From the NCBI GenBank assembly GCA_947561585.1, contig CANNZV010000252.1:1-64000 (forward strand): a DNA stretch of 64,000 nt, written 5' to 3'. A program made the translations under genes and the position numbers. Shown here in pieces: positions 46,817 through 58,558 of the stretch. Within the stretch, counting starts at the first letter, position 1; each line of letters begins with the position of its first letter. Below the pieces are notes generated by a model. That model did not search any database, was not told the DNA's origin, and saw nothing but the letters and a program-made list of their open reading frames with translations. Source of the DNA: Caprella mutica (Eukaryota > Arthropoda > Malacostraca > Amphipoda > Caprellidae).

Positions 46817-49484
46817 ATGCACCAACACCTGTGCTAAGGAGGGATAAAAATAGGAATATGCTCGATTAGTATTTTTATGTAGTGGTAATGGAATAATATT
46901 TATTTCCTTTTTTTCTAACCTAATCTCTAGGTGATAATCCCCTCTCCCGCCTTTAATCCCAAGATATCTTGCAAATTAACGATTGTTATCCAATTTAATT
47001 GAAAGCGAAGACGATTCCCGAGGGATTAAGTAGATCTTTTCGCCAATAATTCCAGGATCTGGAATGAATATTACACATCCCTTCTTGAAAATGATTGACT
47101 ATTTTGTTTCAACTGCTCCATCATTTTTGCCGTCAATAATTGTCCGCATCTAGTCTTCGTTCACTTCAAGATGATGAATAAGGAATGTTCTCTGGAAAAT
47201 GTAATTAGGGGCCTTAAAAGTCTGGAATATTTTGCATAACTCCCGTAGCGGAACTCTTGAAACAAATTGAAAAGAGTTAGCAAAGCGCGCCCTTGTTTGT
47301 AATAAGAGGTACGCCAGAATATTACTGAATGATGTTGTAGGTGATTATTTGGATCATGTAACAAAATTTAGTCACTTGATATTTATTTAATTTGACTTTT
47401 TAGGAGATACAACTTTTGATTGATATTAATTATTTTCGATACAAAAAAACATAGAATGCTGATCCAAATATTTCAGTTCTTATGATGAAAATAGATTTTT
47501 TTTTATCTATTTAATATTTTATTAAACAAATAAATTTTGATCTACTCTTTTTAATAATAAATATACGAACCTGTTTAATAATTAAGAAATGTTCTGTTTT
47601 ATTTCTTACTTCCATTTTCTTGGTCAGGGTTGTATAATGTATATTAGTATATAACATATATTCTACATAGCCTAGGATTTTGTGCTAACTGTTGGTTACT
47701 AATTACCTCTCAATTAGCCAATGAGTTAGGAGTTGTAACTCGAGATGAAGGAGTTAATTCATTACATCACTGCATGTCCTCATTAGTATATTGTATATAT
47801 GGCTAATATGCATTTAAATGATTCTCATCAAGAAATGTAATATAATTCCTATTGATGAGACTGTCTGTTATTCAACATAATTTTCTAATTAATTTGATTA
47901 ACTACCTTTATTATATTTATATTTGTAAAAGTAATTTATTATGAATTATATTTTAATTCACTTCACCATTTTATTCATAGAATTAATAATTACCTTATTT
48001 TCTATTTACAAAGTTAACTAATTCATTATTTTAAAATAGTTCACATTCTTATTTTCCATTTACAAAGTTAACTAACTGCTTATTTTAATATAATTCACAT
48101 TTATTTGGTATCATTAGACCCATCTCATTTGCAGGCAATTTTCCTAACAAAAGAAGAGTCAATGTTACCATTATTGGTAGATGGTACAAAAGAGTCAATG
48201 TTGCAGATAGTACTTATAGCGACTGTTGTTTATGGAATTATTTGGCCTGCATTGCTCTTTGTATGGATGCATTGTCACCCCAAAAGGTACTTATAATGCA
48301 TTCTATAGAGAGATTTATACTCACAGATACCAATGATAACACACTAAACATATGTTAAGTTAGCGTAGAGGTACCATGTTTATGTACTCTGATAAAGTCC
48401 ACAGTAGTTATTTTCAGAGAGAAGTAGAATCAAAAACTAAAGGTAAGGAATGTCTACAAAGGCAGGTTACATTTTCACGACTTACATGTCTGATCAGTAA
48501 CTTCAAGTGGATAACATTTCAAATATGCTAAAGACACTTTCAATGACTTCAGTGACCCATTATCGTACATAATCATCTTGAATTATCCCACAGTGAAAGG
48601 TACCGACCATCTAAGAAGTAGCCACTTTAATATTCTATAACTTCACCTTTACTTTCTCTCTGGGATGTTTAGGTTTATTTCATTACTGTAGAAAGGAAGT
48701 ACCAGTAGATGGTATTCTCTGTACTGTGTCTCTATTCGTTATGTGTTATTATTCCCCATTAGATATGTTATCGCAAGCTGTTGAAGTGACATTAGTTGTA
48801 CTCTTTGGCTACCGGCCTCTCAAGCCACACAGCTAATCTGCACTCAAGTTATGATGTGCTGTTCACGAGTAGACTCCCATGGTAGGATTTATTAGGATAT
48901 AGTGTTCAGATATTATATAATGAATCATATGGTGCTAACTAACATATAAATAGGAAGACATTAATGTTTAATGTTCAGTTTCATATAGAACATACTTAGT
49001 ATAATAAAATCTTCAATGGCTATTTAAATAAGATCATTTAAAAACCAAAACAGAATCATCTCTTAGAAATAGTTACTTATTCTCTACGTGATTTAAGTTC
49101 ATGGGTATATCTAATAGTATCAATAATAAGTATAAGACCACCCTCACCCAGTTTATGCTTTGCTGTTCACAAAATGGGCTATGATATGCTTTTTAATTCC
49201 TCCAGTTTGCTGTCAGGAAATTAGTCCTGACAGCTTTGTTGATTTTATGACGAGAGGCAAATTTACGCGAGTTTATTAAACTCTTATGATGTTAACGTGA
49301 AAATCAAAGATGTTCATTTTTGTTGCGTTAACTTGCAGAATTTTTATTTAGGTATATATATGTATGATATTTGTTTAATGTGTCTTCAATTATTTATCTT
49401 TAGTTTTAGTTTCAATAATTATTCTATAACTTTTAATTAATAAAGTATAATGACGGTAAAACTTAATTCTACAGTTTTAAACAG
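46817..49484. other. Unique AT-rich stretch
   Basis: TTTACAAAGTTAACTAA occurs twice, at about 48005 and 48059, within a diverged 54-bp duplication. A 63-codon frame at 48105-48296 has a hydrophobic segment but contains an internal duplication (AAAGAGTCAATGTT) and looks like chance. No gene recognised. Confidence 0.35.
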
Positions 49485-50562
49485 AGTTTCAGTACTAGCA
49501 TTGGTGTTACAGTGTACCTGTTACTCTCACAGTAACCTCATTGGTGTTACAGTGTACCTAATACTCTCACAGTAACCTCATTGGTGTTACAGTGTGCCTA
49601 ATACTCTCACAGTAACCTCATTGGTGTTACAGTGTACCTAATACTCTCACAGTAACCTCATTGGTGTTACAATGTACCTAATACTCTCACAGTAACCTCA
49701 TTGGTGTTACAGTGTACCTGTTACTCTCACAGTAACCTCATTGGTGTTACAGTGTGCCTAATACTCTCACAGTAACCTCATTGGTGTTACAGTGTACCTA
49801 ATACTCTCACAGTAACCTCATTGGTGTTACAGTGTGCCTAATACTCTCACAGTAACCTCATTGGTGTTACAGTGTACCTAATACTCTCACAGTAACCTCA
49901 TTGGTGTTACAGTGTACCTGTTACTCTCACAGTAACCTCATTGGTGTTACAGTGTACCTGTTACTCTCACAGTAACCTCATTGGTGTTACAGTGTACCTG
50001 TTACTCTCACAGTAACCTCATTGGTGTTACAGTGTGCCTAATACTCTCACAGTAACCTCATTGGTGTTACAGTGTACCTAATACTCTCACAGTAACCTCA
50101 TTGGTGTTACAGTGTACCTAATACTCTCACAGTAACCTCATTGGTGTTACAGTGTACCTAATACTCTCACAGTAACCTCATTGGTGTTACAGTGTACCTA
50201 ATACTCTCACAGTAACCTCATTGGTGTTACAGTGTACCTAATACTCTCACAGTAACCTCATTGGTGTTACAGTGTGCCTAATACTCTCACAGTAACCTCA
50301 TTGGTGTTACAGTGTACCTAATACTCTCACAGTAACCTCATTGGTGTAACAGTGTGCCTAATACTCTCACAGTAACCTCATTGGTGTTACAGTATACCTA
50401 ATACTCTCACAGTAACCTCATTGGTGTTACAGTGTACCTAATACTCTCACAGTAACCTCATTGGTGTTACAGTGTACCTAATACTCTCATAGTAACCTCA
50501 TTAGTGTTACAGTGTGCCTAATACTCTCATAGTAACCTCATTGGTGTTACAGTGTACCTAGC
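49485..50562. repeat. Minisatellite, 40-bp unit, about 27 copies
   Basis: Unit TTGGTGTTACAGTGTACCTA then ATACTCTCACAGTAACCTCA. Variants GTGTGCC and CTGTTACTC; exact 40-bp register throughout. GTTAC and GTAAC within each unit are complementary. Confidence 0.97.
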
Positions 50563-50628
50563 AGTGTTTCTGTTTCAGCAGAAGTTCTCTAGCACTGTTG
50601 CAGCACTCGGAATAATGTTGCAGTAATT

Positions 50629-50919
50629 TTGTCTCCGATAGCATCATCCCCGGTGATAAGTCGTAAGTTCTTTGGCTCGTTGCGACTCCTACAGATCCTC
50701 AGGTTAGATTGTAGTGGTCTGGCTGTTGAGATAAATCAAGAAAAGGACTCCATATTGAATGGTGTTGGCGATAATGGCAGTATGGTTAGACTTAGAAGGC
50801 GCGATGGTTGGGAGCAATCAGGTAGCTTATGGAACAGCAGGGTGTGTTTATCATCCAATTTATGCCCACTGGACCATTTATCAACAATGGGTGCTAAACG
50901 AATCATCGAGTTTTGTTAG
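50629..50919 (+). CDS. Open frame next to the 40-bp array (unidentified)
   Basis: The stretch just past the tandem array is less AT-rich and open for 96 codons. An acceptor-like GACTCCTACAG ends near 50697, and AATCAG|GTAGCT near 50820 is a weak donor, so an exon of about 125 bases is conceivable. The peptide between includes RLDCSGLAVEINQEKDSILN and GSMVRLRRRDGWEQS. A Cys-x-Gly-Leu string occurs before the FFIEP block in ADAMTS prodomains, but the rest does not fit that family. Treat as unproven. Confidence 0.18.
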   Translation: MSPIASSPVISRKFFGSLRLLQILRLDCSGLAVEINQEKDSILNGVGDNGSMVRLRRRDGWEQSGSLWNSRVCLSSNLCPLDHLSTMGAKRIIEFC

Positions 50920-51654
50920 AGATAGCGCTAGATAAGCTATGGCATTTTAGTGCAGCTTCAATGTGTTTGTTTTTTTAGTTTTTAAGGATAGCATCAATGC
51001 TACTCTTCCTTTTATGACTTCTAGTGAATTAACCAACATCAAACCCTAATCTAGCTGTTAAATCGCGGATATATTAAACTATACTATAGTTACTTTCAGT
51101 TAACTTAGAATATAATCGTTATAAATTGATTTAAGTTACCAAAATAGCTCTGGTTCAGTCTGTCTGCTAATAACTATTATTAGTTTCTAAATTCAGTTTC
51201 TATAACAGTTGAGAACCGATTTTCTATAAAATAAATATTGGTGCTGGTGAATTGCTAAATTATAAGCAATATATTTCTAGGAATCACGATCGTGTCCAGA
51301 TTTTTGCATTCACAATCGTAAAATTTTATCTGAAACTGAAGTTTGTGTAAAAGTTTTCAGAAATGTTCATATATAACCAGACTTAAGGTTACCAAATTCA
51401 TAGTTGTTGCTCTTTGCTTTCATAGTTTGCTAAGAGAGAGAGAGTGAGTCAATTTAAGGGTTTCGATCTCTCTGGCTCTGGAATGAGTCATAACATTTTG
51501 AAAACATTAATGCAGTGTGTTAACTAGTGTTATTTGTGTTCAATGTAAGTATTACAGTTGATGTAAATTCACACGCTAGTTAGAATATATATTGGTGTAA
51601 TTAAGCTCTATTTATAAATTATAGAAATATGATGATTTAGCAAATATTTTATCT
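50920..51654. other. Unique AT-rich stretch
   Basis: A GA run at 51434-51445 is the only simple repeat. No gene recognised. Confidence 0.4.
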
Positions 51655-51815
51655 TCTTCTTTCTCCTCTTATTTATTTTCTCTTCTTCTTTCTCCTCTTA
51701 TTTATTTTTTCTTCTTCTTTCTCCTCTTATTTATTTTCTCTTCTTCTTCCTCCTCTTATTTATTTTCTATTCTTCTTTCTCCTCTTATTTATTTTCTCTT
51801 CTTCTTTCTCCGCTT
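51655..51815. repeat. Tandem repeat, 29-bp pyrimidine-rich unit, about 5 copies
   Basis: Unit TTCTCCTCTTATTTATTTTC plus TCTTCTTCT. Nearly purine-free plus strand. Confidence 0.93.
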
Positions 51816-52573
51816 CTCTTCCTCTATTTTCTCTCTCCCCTTTACTCCATTACTGAAATTACTCACAATAAAAAAGAGGGACAAAAATACTGTCTGAGTT
51901 TCTCATTTTTTTCCCTGTTTCTTTTTTCTCCAGTTTCTTCAGATAAACTTCATGAGTTTATATTACAGAGTTTATGTTTGTGTGTTACTGGTGAATAGGT
52001 CTATGCTATCGTTATTCCACACAAAGAAAATAGTACAATTGTTTATAAACTATGATAAATTAAACTATAAATTTAATCGTAGCTTCAAATTTTCATTCTC
52101 CCATATTTTGGTGCACTAACTTTATTTTTCATTCATTATATTGGGATAATTATTTTTTAATAAATTGTAGTTTAGCCAAAAATTATAATTATCAAATGAG
52201 AGCTGATTATATTTTTAACAAATCTGTTCATTATTAATTAAATATAACATTTGAAATAGAAACTAACTGCATTAAAATATATACCGATTTATTGTTAAAA
52301 GGTTTATCTTCACTATTTAACACAGGAAAGAAGGATGTATTCCTGGGATATTAAGGGAATAGCCCAGGAACAAATCCTCCTTGCCAAGGAATACATTAAA
52401 ATATCCACAGTTTAAATGTTTTCTTTTCTTCAATCATTCGAATTATTAGTTTGAAATTCTCTCCCTAGCTCTGAATATCGAAATAGAAATTCTCAGGGGC
52501 AACTCTTCTGAGGGAGAGAATCTTTCAAAGGATTGCATGCATTCTTAGCAATGGAGAGGCAGATAGACAAATA
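51816..52573. other. AT-rich stretch with a small dyad
   Basis: ATGTATTCCT (52337) and AGGAATACAT (52389) face each other around a 42-bp segment. No gene recognised. Confidence 0.4.
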
Positions 52574-52803
52574 TGTAGGAAAAATAGAGCAAAAGATATA
52601 GGAAAATAGAGCAAAAGATATATAGGAAAATAGAGCAAAAGATATAGGAAAATAGAGCAAAAGATATATAGGAAAATAGAGCAAAAGATATAGGAAAATA
52701 GAGCAAAAGATATATAGGAAAATAGAGCAAAAGATATAGGAAAATAGAGCAAAAGATATATAGGAAAATAGAGCAAAAGATATATAGGAAAATAGAGCAA
52801 AAG
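52574..52803. repeat. Tandem repeat, 22/24-bp unit, about 10 copies
   Basis: Unit GGAAAATAGAGCAAAAGATATA, alternating with a form two bases longer (extra TA). The alternation shifts frames, giving three overlapping minus-strand frames that are artefacts. Confidence 0.95.
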
Positions 52804-53693
52804 ATCCTTGCATTTTGCATTACTTTCATGCAAATAATGAAATGAAAATCTATCACCGATACAGACCTCAGTATACAGGTTTCACTCTGTTATATTCCCA
52901 CATTTTCTAACTATTAAATACATCTAACAGAATAATAATTTAAATTTTTCAGATGGTTATTAAAATTTCCACATTGAAGATGTTTTTAAGACTCAAGCTT
53001 CAGTAAAAAGGAGTTACTTTAATGTTTCCATGCAGATCAACTAATTCATTTTTTATATTTCCAAGTAATTGTGTGCAATGGTAGCCTCAGTTGTCCCATT
53101 TTTTGTTTCACATTCCCTTGCAATTGTCTTAGCACGGCCCAAATCAACACAAAGTTCATCTCAATGTATTAGCATAACTATGTCGCGGTAAAGGTTAGGC
53201 TAGGCCTCCACACAATGTACTCATAGCCAATATACCTATAGCCAAACAATATACCTATAGCCAAACAATCTACCTATAGCCATACAATATACTTATAGCA
53301 AAACAATCTAATATTTTAGATACATTTTATTTCCTATGACCATTGGCATGATTCAAATTGATATTGATATTGATTGTTGTTGTGCTTGTAATTCTAAACA
53401 TTAATAATCTGCATGCAATGGCGGTAAGTCAGTCCATAATAAATAGCTTCTAAGAACGCACCAAATTACTGACCCATTTCCTCAGTTACGAATTTACCCG
53501 AATTAGAATATCAGGTACTGGAAAAATAAATTATTCTGTACTTTCACTGTCCGTTCTAGGAACTGAGGCCACATTTTCTTTTTTTCCCATTTTCAGCCAA
53601 TAGACCTATGCCCTCGTTACCTGTATCATCATCACCTGATGCCAATCAGTAACACCTACTTAGTTCACTAGTCTCAATGGATGTCCTGAGGCC
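52804..53693. other. AT-rich stretch with a 19-bp repeat
   Basis: About four copies of TATACCTATAGCCAAACAA lie at 53224-53302. No gene recognised. Confidence 0.5.
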
Positions 53694-53785
53694 TTAGTGT
53701 GTACTCTTAGATTGGGTGTTTTTCATGCTGCATTGTTGTTGCTGCGGCATGAAAAAAAAGCCCCGTGTGAAATAAGCCTTAGACT
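53694..53785. mobile_element. Dispersed hairpin repeat, copy 1
   Basis: CTTAGATTGGGTGTTTTTCA and CCCCGTGTGAAATAAGCCTT are shared with 62228-62305. TTTTTCATGC pairs with GCATGAAAAA in between. Likely one end of, or a short, non-autonomous DNA element. Confidence 0.65.
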
Positions 53786-54859
53786 TTTCAGACAGCTGAT
53801 GAGTTATTTCCAAACCGTAAAGTATGTCCCACATGAAGTGACACTCTGTTTGTAAATCATTAACAAATTCTAATTCACTTTTCGTCATCAAACTTTAAAA
53901 TAACACAAAATCAGATGATATTTCATTATTACTCTAGTTTTTAAGTGTCTAAAGGAGTGTTCTCTTTGTGTTTATTGCACGCTTCTAAGAATTCATTAAA
54001 GATATTGTATTTTGTGATACAAAGTACTGTGATACTTTCGCTAGGAAATGTATCATCATTATCATCATTGAGATGCTTTGATGGTTGACTTATAAGGAAG
54101 AGTAATATTGTTATCATTTTAATTATAGATAATGCTAAAATATTAATTTAATTCACCATTAATGGTATATTAAATTTTGATTTGATAATAGTAATATCGA
54201 TTTAGAGCAGGAAGTTTATGGTACATTTAACATAGGATTAATCTACTAGTTAGTTTTTGTGCCAGTTAATTGTAAAATAGAGAATGGATTTGAATTAAAT
54301 TAATTAAAATCAGTAATTAGTTTATTCCCCGATGCAGAACATTTTGTTTATTCTTTGTTAATGATATAGATAGTTTATTGTTAGCATTAATACATTTCAT
54401 ATCTATTGAAGGTATAATCCTTTATTTTATTAAGCGGATTAACTTTAACAAGTCAGGTACTTTGGAATTAATTCTCATCAGGTTTATGATGAAGAGACTT
54501 AGAAACACTTTAATTAAAGGGAAACTCTTTTATTATTTGTCAGTAATTGTGAAGCTGCTGACTGTAGATTGCCATAGATTGCATCTGTATAATATTGTAA
54601 TAATATATTGTAAAAGTGAATAGCAATCAATTTCTCTCTTTTAGGCATTGTCGATAATAGTTCTAATAATTTATTAGAAGTATATTGCACCGTATGAATA
54701 AATTAGCTCTCATCACCATATTTTCTAATAGTTTTTATCTGATTATTTATTGTCTGGTATTTTAATGCAATATTTTGAGAGTTAAAGTAAACATGAGAAC
54801 AGCTGTACACAGAAAGTTATGGTGGGGCCATAGGAGATTATGTACGGTACTCCCAGGAA
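53786..54859. other. Unique AT-rich stretch
   Basis: No gene recognised. Confidence 0.4.
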
Positions 54860-55203
54860 AGTGTATGTGTGTATTGACTTAGTCAAGACTAGCCAAGTGG
54901 TGGTGTGTGTTGACTTAGTCAAAACTAGACAAGTGGTGGTGTGTGTTTACTTAGTCAAGACTAGCCAAGTGGTGGTGTGTGTTGACTTAGTCAAGACTAG
55001 CCAAGTGGTGGTGTGTGTTGACTTAGTCAAGACTAGCCAAGTGGTGGTGTGTGTTGACTTAGTCAAGACTAGACAAGTGATGGTGTGTATTGACTTAGTC
55101 AAGACTAGCCAAGTGGTGGTGTGTGTTGACTTAGTCAAAACTAGCCAAGTGGTGGTGTGTATTGACTTAGTCAAGACTAGCCAAGTGATGGTGTGTGTTG
55201 ACT
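54860..55203. repeat. Minisatellite, 36-bp unit, about 10 copies
   Basis: Unit AGTCAAGACTAGCCAAGTGG, TGGTGTGTGTTGACTT. TTGACTTAGTCAAG spans the unit join as an inverted pair (TTGACT/AGTCAA). It grades into three copies of a 17-bp unit AGTCAAGAGTGTGTGTT (to about 55252), evidently derived from it. Confidence 0.96.
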
Positions 55204-55410
55204 TAGTCAAGAGTGTGTGTTAGTCAAGAGTGTGTGTTAGTCAAGAGTGTGTGCCTATATAGGCAGGCAAGGTCAAGTCCCTTATTACCACTGCCCTTAT
55301 TTGGAGCATTGGATATCTCTGCGGTGCCGACTAACCTAACTACTCTATAACCACTCTGAACAATATCAAAGAAAGTACTGAACACACAGAGTGATTACAA
55401 ATAACTTTTC

Positions 55411-55440
55411 TAATTTCTACCTAATAATAGGTAGAAATTA
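55411..55440. other. Perfect 13-bp hairpin
   Basis: TAATTTCTACCTA, loop ATAA, TAGGTAGAAATTA: a perfect stem, isolated from the arrays. Confidence 0.85.
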
Positions 55441-55771
55441 TCAAATTTATGAATATATTAAATTATATATACATACTATTGTCTTATAAATAGAAAGTAA
55501 TGATACAAGGAGGTAGGAATTTTTCGCTGCCTTTTTCTGACTGCTTCTTCCAGTCCCTTGTATTTCATTACCTTTTGACGGTAGCGATATTGCCTTCAGT
55601 TCCGAAGCAGACGTTAAACCCCTACTAAATTTACTGATTAAAATTTATTTATGGTTATAAATAATATATATTGCCTTCATTCGAAATATTTTTGTATATC
55701 TGTAAATATAGATCTGTGATTGGTCAATTACCAAATGTGAATTGTATTATTTATTTTTTATATAATTAGTA
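55441..55771. other. Unique AT-rich stretch
   Basis: No gene recognised. Confidence 0.4.
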
Positions 55772-55968
55772 CTTAATTAAGTGTTACCTAATTAAGTGTT
55801 ACCTAATTAAGTGTTACCTAACTAAGTGTTACCTAATTAAGTGTTACCTAATTAATAGTTACCTAATTAAGTGTTACCTAATTAAGTGTTACCTAACTAA
55901 GTGTTACTTAACTAAGTGTTACTTAACTAAGTGTTGCCTAATTAAGTGTTACCTAATTAAGTGTCACT
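55772..55968. repeat. Short-unit minisatellite, 15-bp unit, about 13 copies
   Basis: Unit TTAAGTGTTACCTAA with AACTAAG and TTACTTAA variants. Confidence 0.95.
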
Positions 55969-57108
55969 GTTCTCAGAAAGTGATTAGCTCTATAACAACA
56001 TTGCCAGTGTGCCATGTGAAAGATATGGCGGTTTCTTCGAAAGGGTTCAGCGTTTCTGTCTAGCGTATAATTAGCGTAGTCTCTTACCGCTAAAAAGGAA
56101 TGGATTCCAAGAAATGAAAATGAAGAGCAAGGTTAATAACAGGTTGTGACTTTGAAAAGGATTGAAGAACTGCTTCAACAGCTGATACTCTTCTTACTCA
56201 TTATGTAACTGGTACTAGTTTTTGCTGATCATTTCCTTCTATACTGATTAACTGACATAACATTTTAACTGATTAAATGACTGATTAATTGACTGATTTT
56301 TGATTTTACTGATTAATTGACTGTAATGTAAGTGATGTACTTTAAAATTCGAAGCTAAATGTTTATGATATTGTGTAGTTGTGCCAACTAATCTTCGAGG
56401 TGGAAATTGTTCAAAATGCACATGTACCTATTACCACCTATATATGTTACGATATAAGAAATAAAAGATACACACGCCATTTTTAATGAACTAAACATTT
56501 CTAGATTATCTCCAGCTATCAGATGTGTGACGTCATCTCTTAACTTTTATCTAAAATGGTAACATGAGTTTTATTAGTCTTCATGTTCCGATGTTAGGCG
56601 TGTTAATTTATCAATTTTTATTATTTTAATGCATTTATTACTAAAGATTAAAATGAATTCATAAACTACTTATGTTATTTTAAGAATGGTGGAAGGATCA
56701 TTTGAAAATACTTACCAATTAAATATTCCCTATGTGTCTTATTCTTGCAACAGTAACGAGTATGTTTATTGTGATCTTTGAACTGTTTAATGTGCTACAC
56801 CTAATGTCATTATGTATCTTTTATGAATTTAACGTTTTACTGCACATTTTTAAACATATTTTAATTAAATTAAATTGGCTTTACATTGGCGATATGATTA
56901 TTCTTATTTTACTCGCTTCATATCAACAGTTTTATTTCTATTCCTATTTTAAGATGTTTTTTATTAATAAAAATATAGAAATAAATCAGCTGATTCAAGA
57001 TACCTGCAGGTGACATGAATACAAATTAAGATAATTTTCTTTTGGTATGTGATTGAAGAGGCGAAACCGTCCTATAATTCGTATTTTACTCTAATTTGAA
57101 TGAAATGT
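55969..57108. other. Intron upstream of the ADAMTS-like exon
   Basis: No other exon seen. A 93-codon AT-rich hydrophobic frame at 56732-57013 looks like chance. Confidence 0.4.
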
Positions 57109-57135
57109 TTCTGACTTTACATTTCTTTTTTCCAG
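57109..57135 (+). other. 3' splice acceptor with branch-point-like site
   Basis: A TTTCTGAC branch-like sequence (57108-57115) is followed by the pyrimidine-rich tract TTTACATTTCTTTTTTCCAG ending at 57135. This supports 57136 as the first exon base. A second AG two bases later (57136-57137) is a possible alternative. Confidence 0.6.
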
Positions 57136-57478
57136 AGTGGAGTTATACGTTTAGGAGTGGAGATGTTCTTCATGGAGCCAGTGGAGTACCAGACTCCAAA
57201 CCACCACCAGAATAGTGGTGACTTTAAAAATGGTGATGCAGCTAATGGTGATCATCTCACCAAATCAAAATACACACTTTTTGGAGAGCCAAGGGGCAGA
57301 TCTCCACCACGACTCCACGTGATGCGTAAGGCCGGTGGAAGTACTCCCTCCGGTGGAACCTCCCCCAGTGAAGGTGCAAGAGAGAAGAGGCAGACGGAGC
57401 ACAGTAATCATTTAAAAGAATTAATTGGCGCAGATAAAAATAGAGAGAAGAAAGATGTTCATATTTGTGACACGAGAG
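57136..57478 (+). CDS. Internal exon of an ADAMTS-like metalloprotease (prodomain part)
   Basis: The exon reads open for 114 codons plus one base, so it starts in phase 0 and ends in phase 1; read-through meets TAA within two codons of the donor. It begins SGVIRLGVEMFFMEPVEY, which resembles the GLIR...FFIEPLE block of ADAMTS prodomains (secreted zinc metalloproteases that cut extracellular matrix proteins). About 50 residues later PRLHVMRKA sits where ADAMTS proteins have a H-[IVL]-[IVL]-x-R-[RK] block, followed by REKR, a furin-type site, and a late cysteine (HICDTRG) that may match the conserved prodomain cysteine. The middle is rich in N, D, G, S and P, as expected of a fast-evolving linker. 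Composition is more GC-rich than the flanks. The signal peptide and start of the prodomain must lie upstream, and the catalytic domain downstream; neither was found. The ADAMTS subfamily cannot be told. ADAM or another reprolysin is the main alternative. Confidence 0.6.
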
Positions 57479-57484
57479 GTGAGT
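57477..57484 (+). other. 5' splice donor
   Basis: AG|GTGAGT is close to the consensus metazoan donor. It lies just before an in-frame stop, so it marks the exon end. Confidence 0.6.
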
Positions 57485-57696
57485 AAATAGTATTAGTAAT
57501 TAGAATTAATTATTCTTATCATTTTGTCGTCGTGTACCCAGAATTTATTTATAATATGAACAATCATTACATATTTCATTTCAGTATGTCAAAAAATGTT
57601 ATGTTTCCTCCGTCTAAAATGTTCGAAATATAGTAAGCAGTTCATAATGTTTTTGAGATAGTGCCTCTACTGCATAAATTTCTATCGCTAACTCTT
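57485..57696. other. Intron downstream of the ADAMTS-like exon
   Basis: No further exon seen. Confidence 0.4.
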
Positions 57697-57786
57697 CTCT
57701 GATTGGTCGACTAGGAGGAGGAGGAGGCAAAAGAGGGCGGAGCACTGAATCGCTAGTGATCCGCCCTCTGTTGGCTCCTCCTCTTT
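57697..57786. other. GC-rich hairpin beside an inverted CCAAT motif
   Basis: CTCTGATTGGTC (57697-57708) is the exact complement of the GACCAATCAGAG motif at 8508 and 58559. Next, AGGAGGAGGC, AGAGGGCGGA and CACT (to 57745) face AGTG, TCCGCCCTCT and GCTCCTCCT (to about 57783) around a short loop. GGGCGG boxes occur on both arms. This may be an element end; a regulatory role is only a possibility. Confidence 0.7.
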
Positions 57787-57854
57787 TCATATTGTTATGA
57801 GTTGAATTATTTTACTATTCAAATAATAAGAACTTTGAAACTCTAAACATAGAT

Positions 57855-57936
57855 GCCTAAGATGTAGTTTATTGTATCTGCTAGTTTGGTGTACTGCACA
57901 CTTCAAACTGGCCAATGACCTGGCAGAAGTGTTTTG
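57855..57936 (-). mobile_element. MITE family C fragment, reversed
   Basis: GATGTAGTTTATTGTATCTG, CTAGTTTG, GTGTACTGCACACTTCAAAC and TGACCTGGCAG are the reverse complement of the arm at 9601 and 37846. Confidence 0.7.
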
Positions 57937-58209
57937 GGGTGGAACGCTTTCCGCCTATACATTCATAGGTCAATCTCCTCAGCCAATCAATGAGTTAGTA
58001 ACCTTAACATTAATATCCTATAAAACTTATCTGCAAGTAACAATATTTTCAAAACTATACTCTTACCTAAAAGGTGTCACTCTTTCAACATAAAATAATA
58101 CATTGGAGTTAATAATAATAAATGTTAAGAAATTATTAATAATAATTACTTAGCAAAATTGACACAATACATAAATGATTTAATTAATTAAAAATAAAAT
58201 TGTAATTTA

Positions 58210-58480
58210 CCAAAATATTGACGTCTGTTTTCCAATAATCAACTAACTTCATTTTTCTCGAATCAGAGTTTTGGATATCAATCTTTTGATAAGAATTTGC
58301 CAGACTCGTGCAATTCAATCCATCAATATCCTAAAAATCATAAAAGTTTTCCATTCCAAATATCCATCAATTGGCAGCCCCCAAACCGGAATGATTCCTA
58401 ACGGATGCCCCGTCAATTCCCATCCACTTTGAAACCGTCAGTTCGATGGCAATAATTCCTTAGACTTCGAGTCTAAATCA
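58210..58480 (-). pseudogene. Possible degraded coding sequence, minus strand
   Basis: Read on the minus strand, successive short open pieces in different frames look protein-like: IELTVSKWMGIDGASVRN near 58440-58380, then DIDGLNCTSLANSYQKID and SRKMKLVDYWKTDVN near 58325-58220. They are separated by stops and frame changes. This could be a broken gene or element ORF; no family recognised. Confidence 0.15.
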
Positions 58481-58558
58481 CTCTCTTTCCATAGAAAAAA
58501 CTAATTTCATTAAATGGTTAACGCGCTCTGGACTCATTATTTTGGCGGTAAGCTATCT

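Noticed and set aside
48105..48296. 63-codon frame with a hydrophobic stretch ending near AAG|GTACTT
   Set aside because: Contains an internal duplication, has a weak donor and no family resemblance.
56732..57013. 93-codon frame just upstream of the ADAMTS-like exon
   Set aside because: AT-rich, strongly hydrophobic throughout and without motifs; consistent with chance in this composition, and no donor fits.
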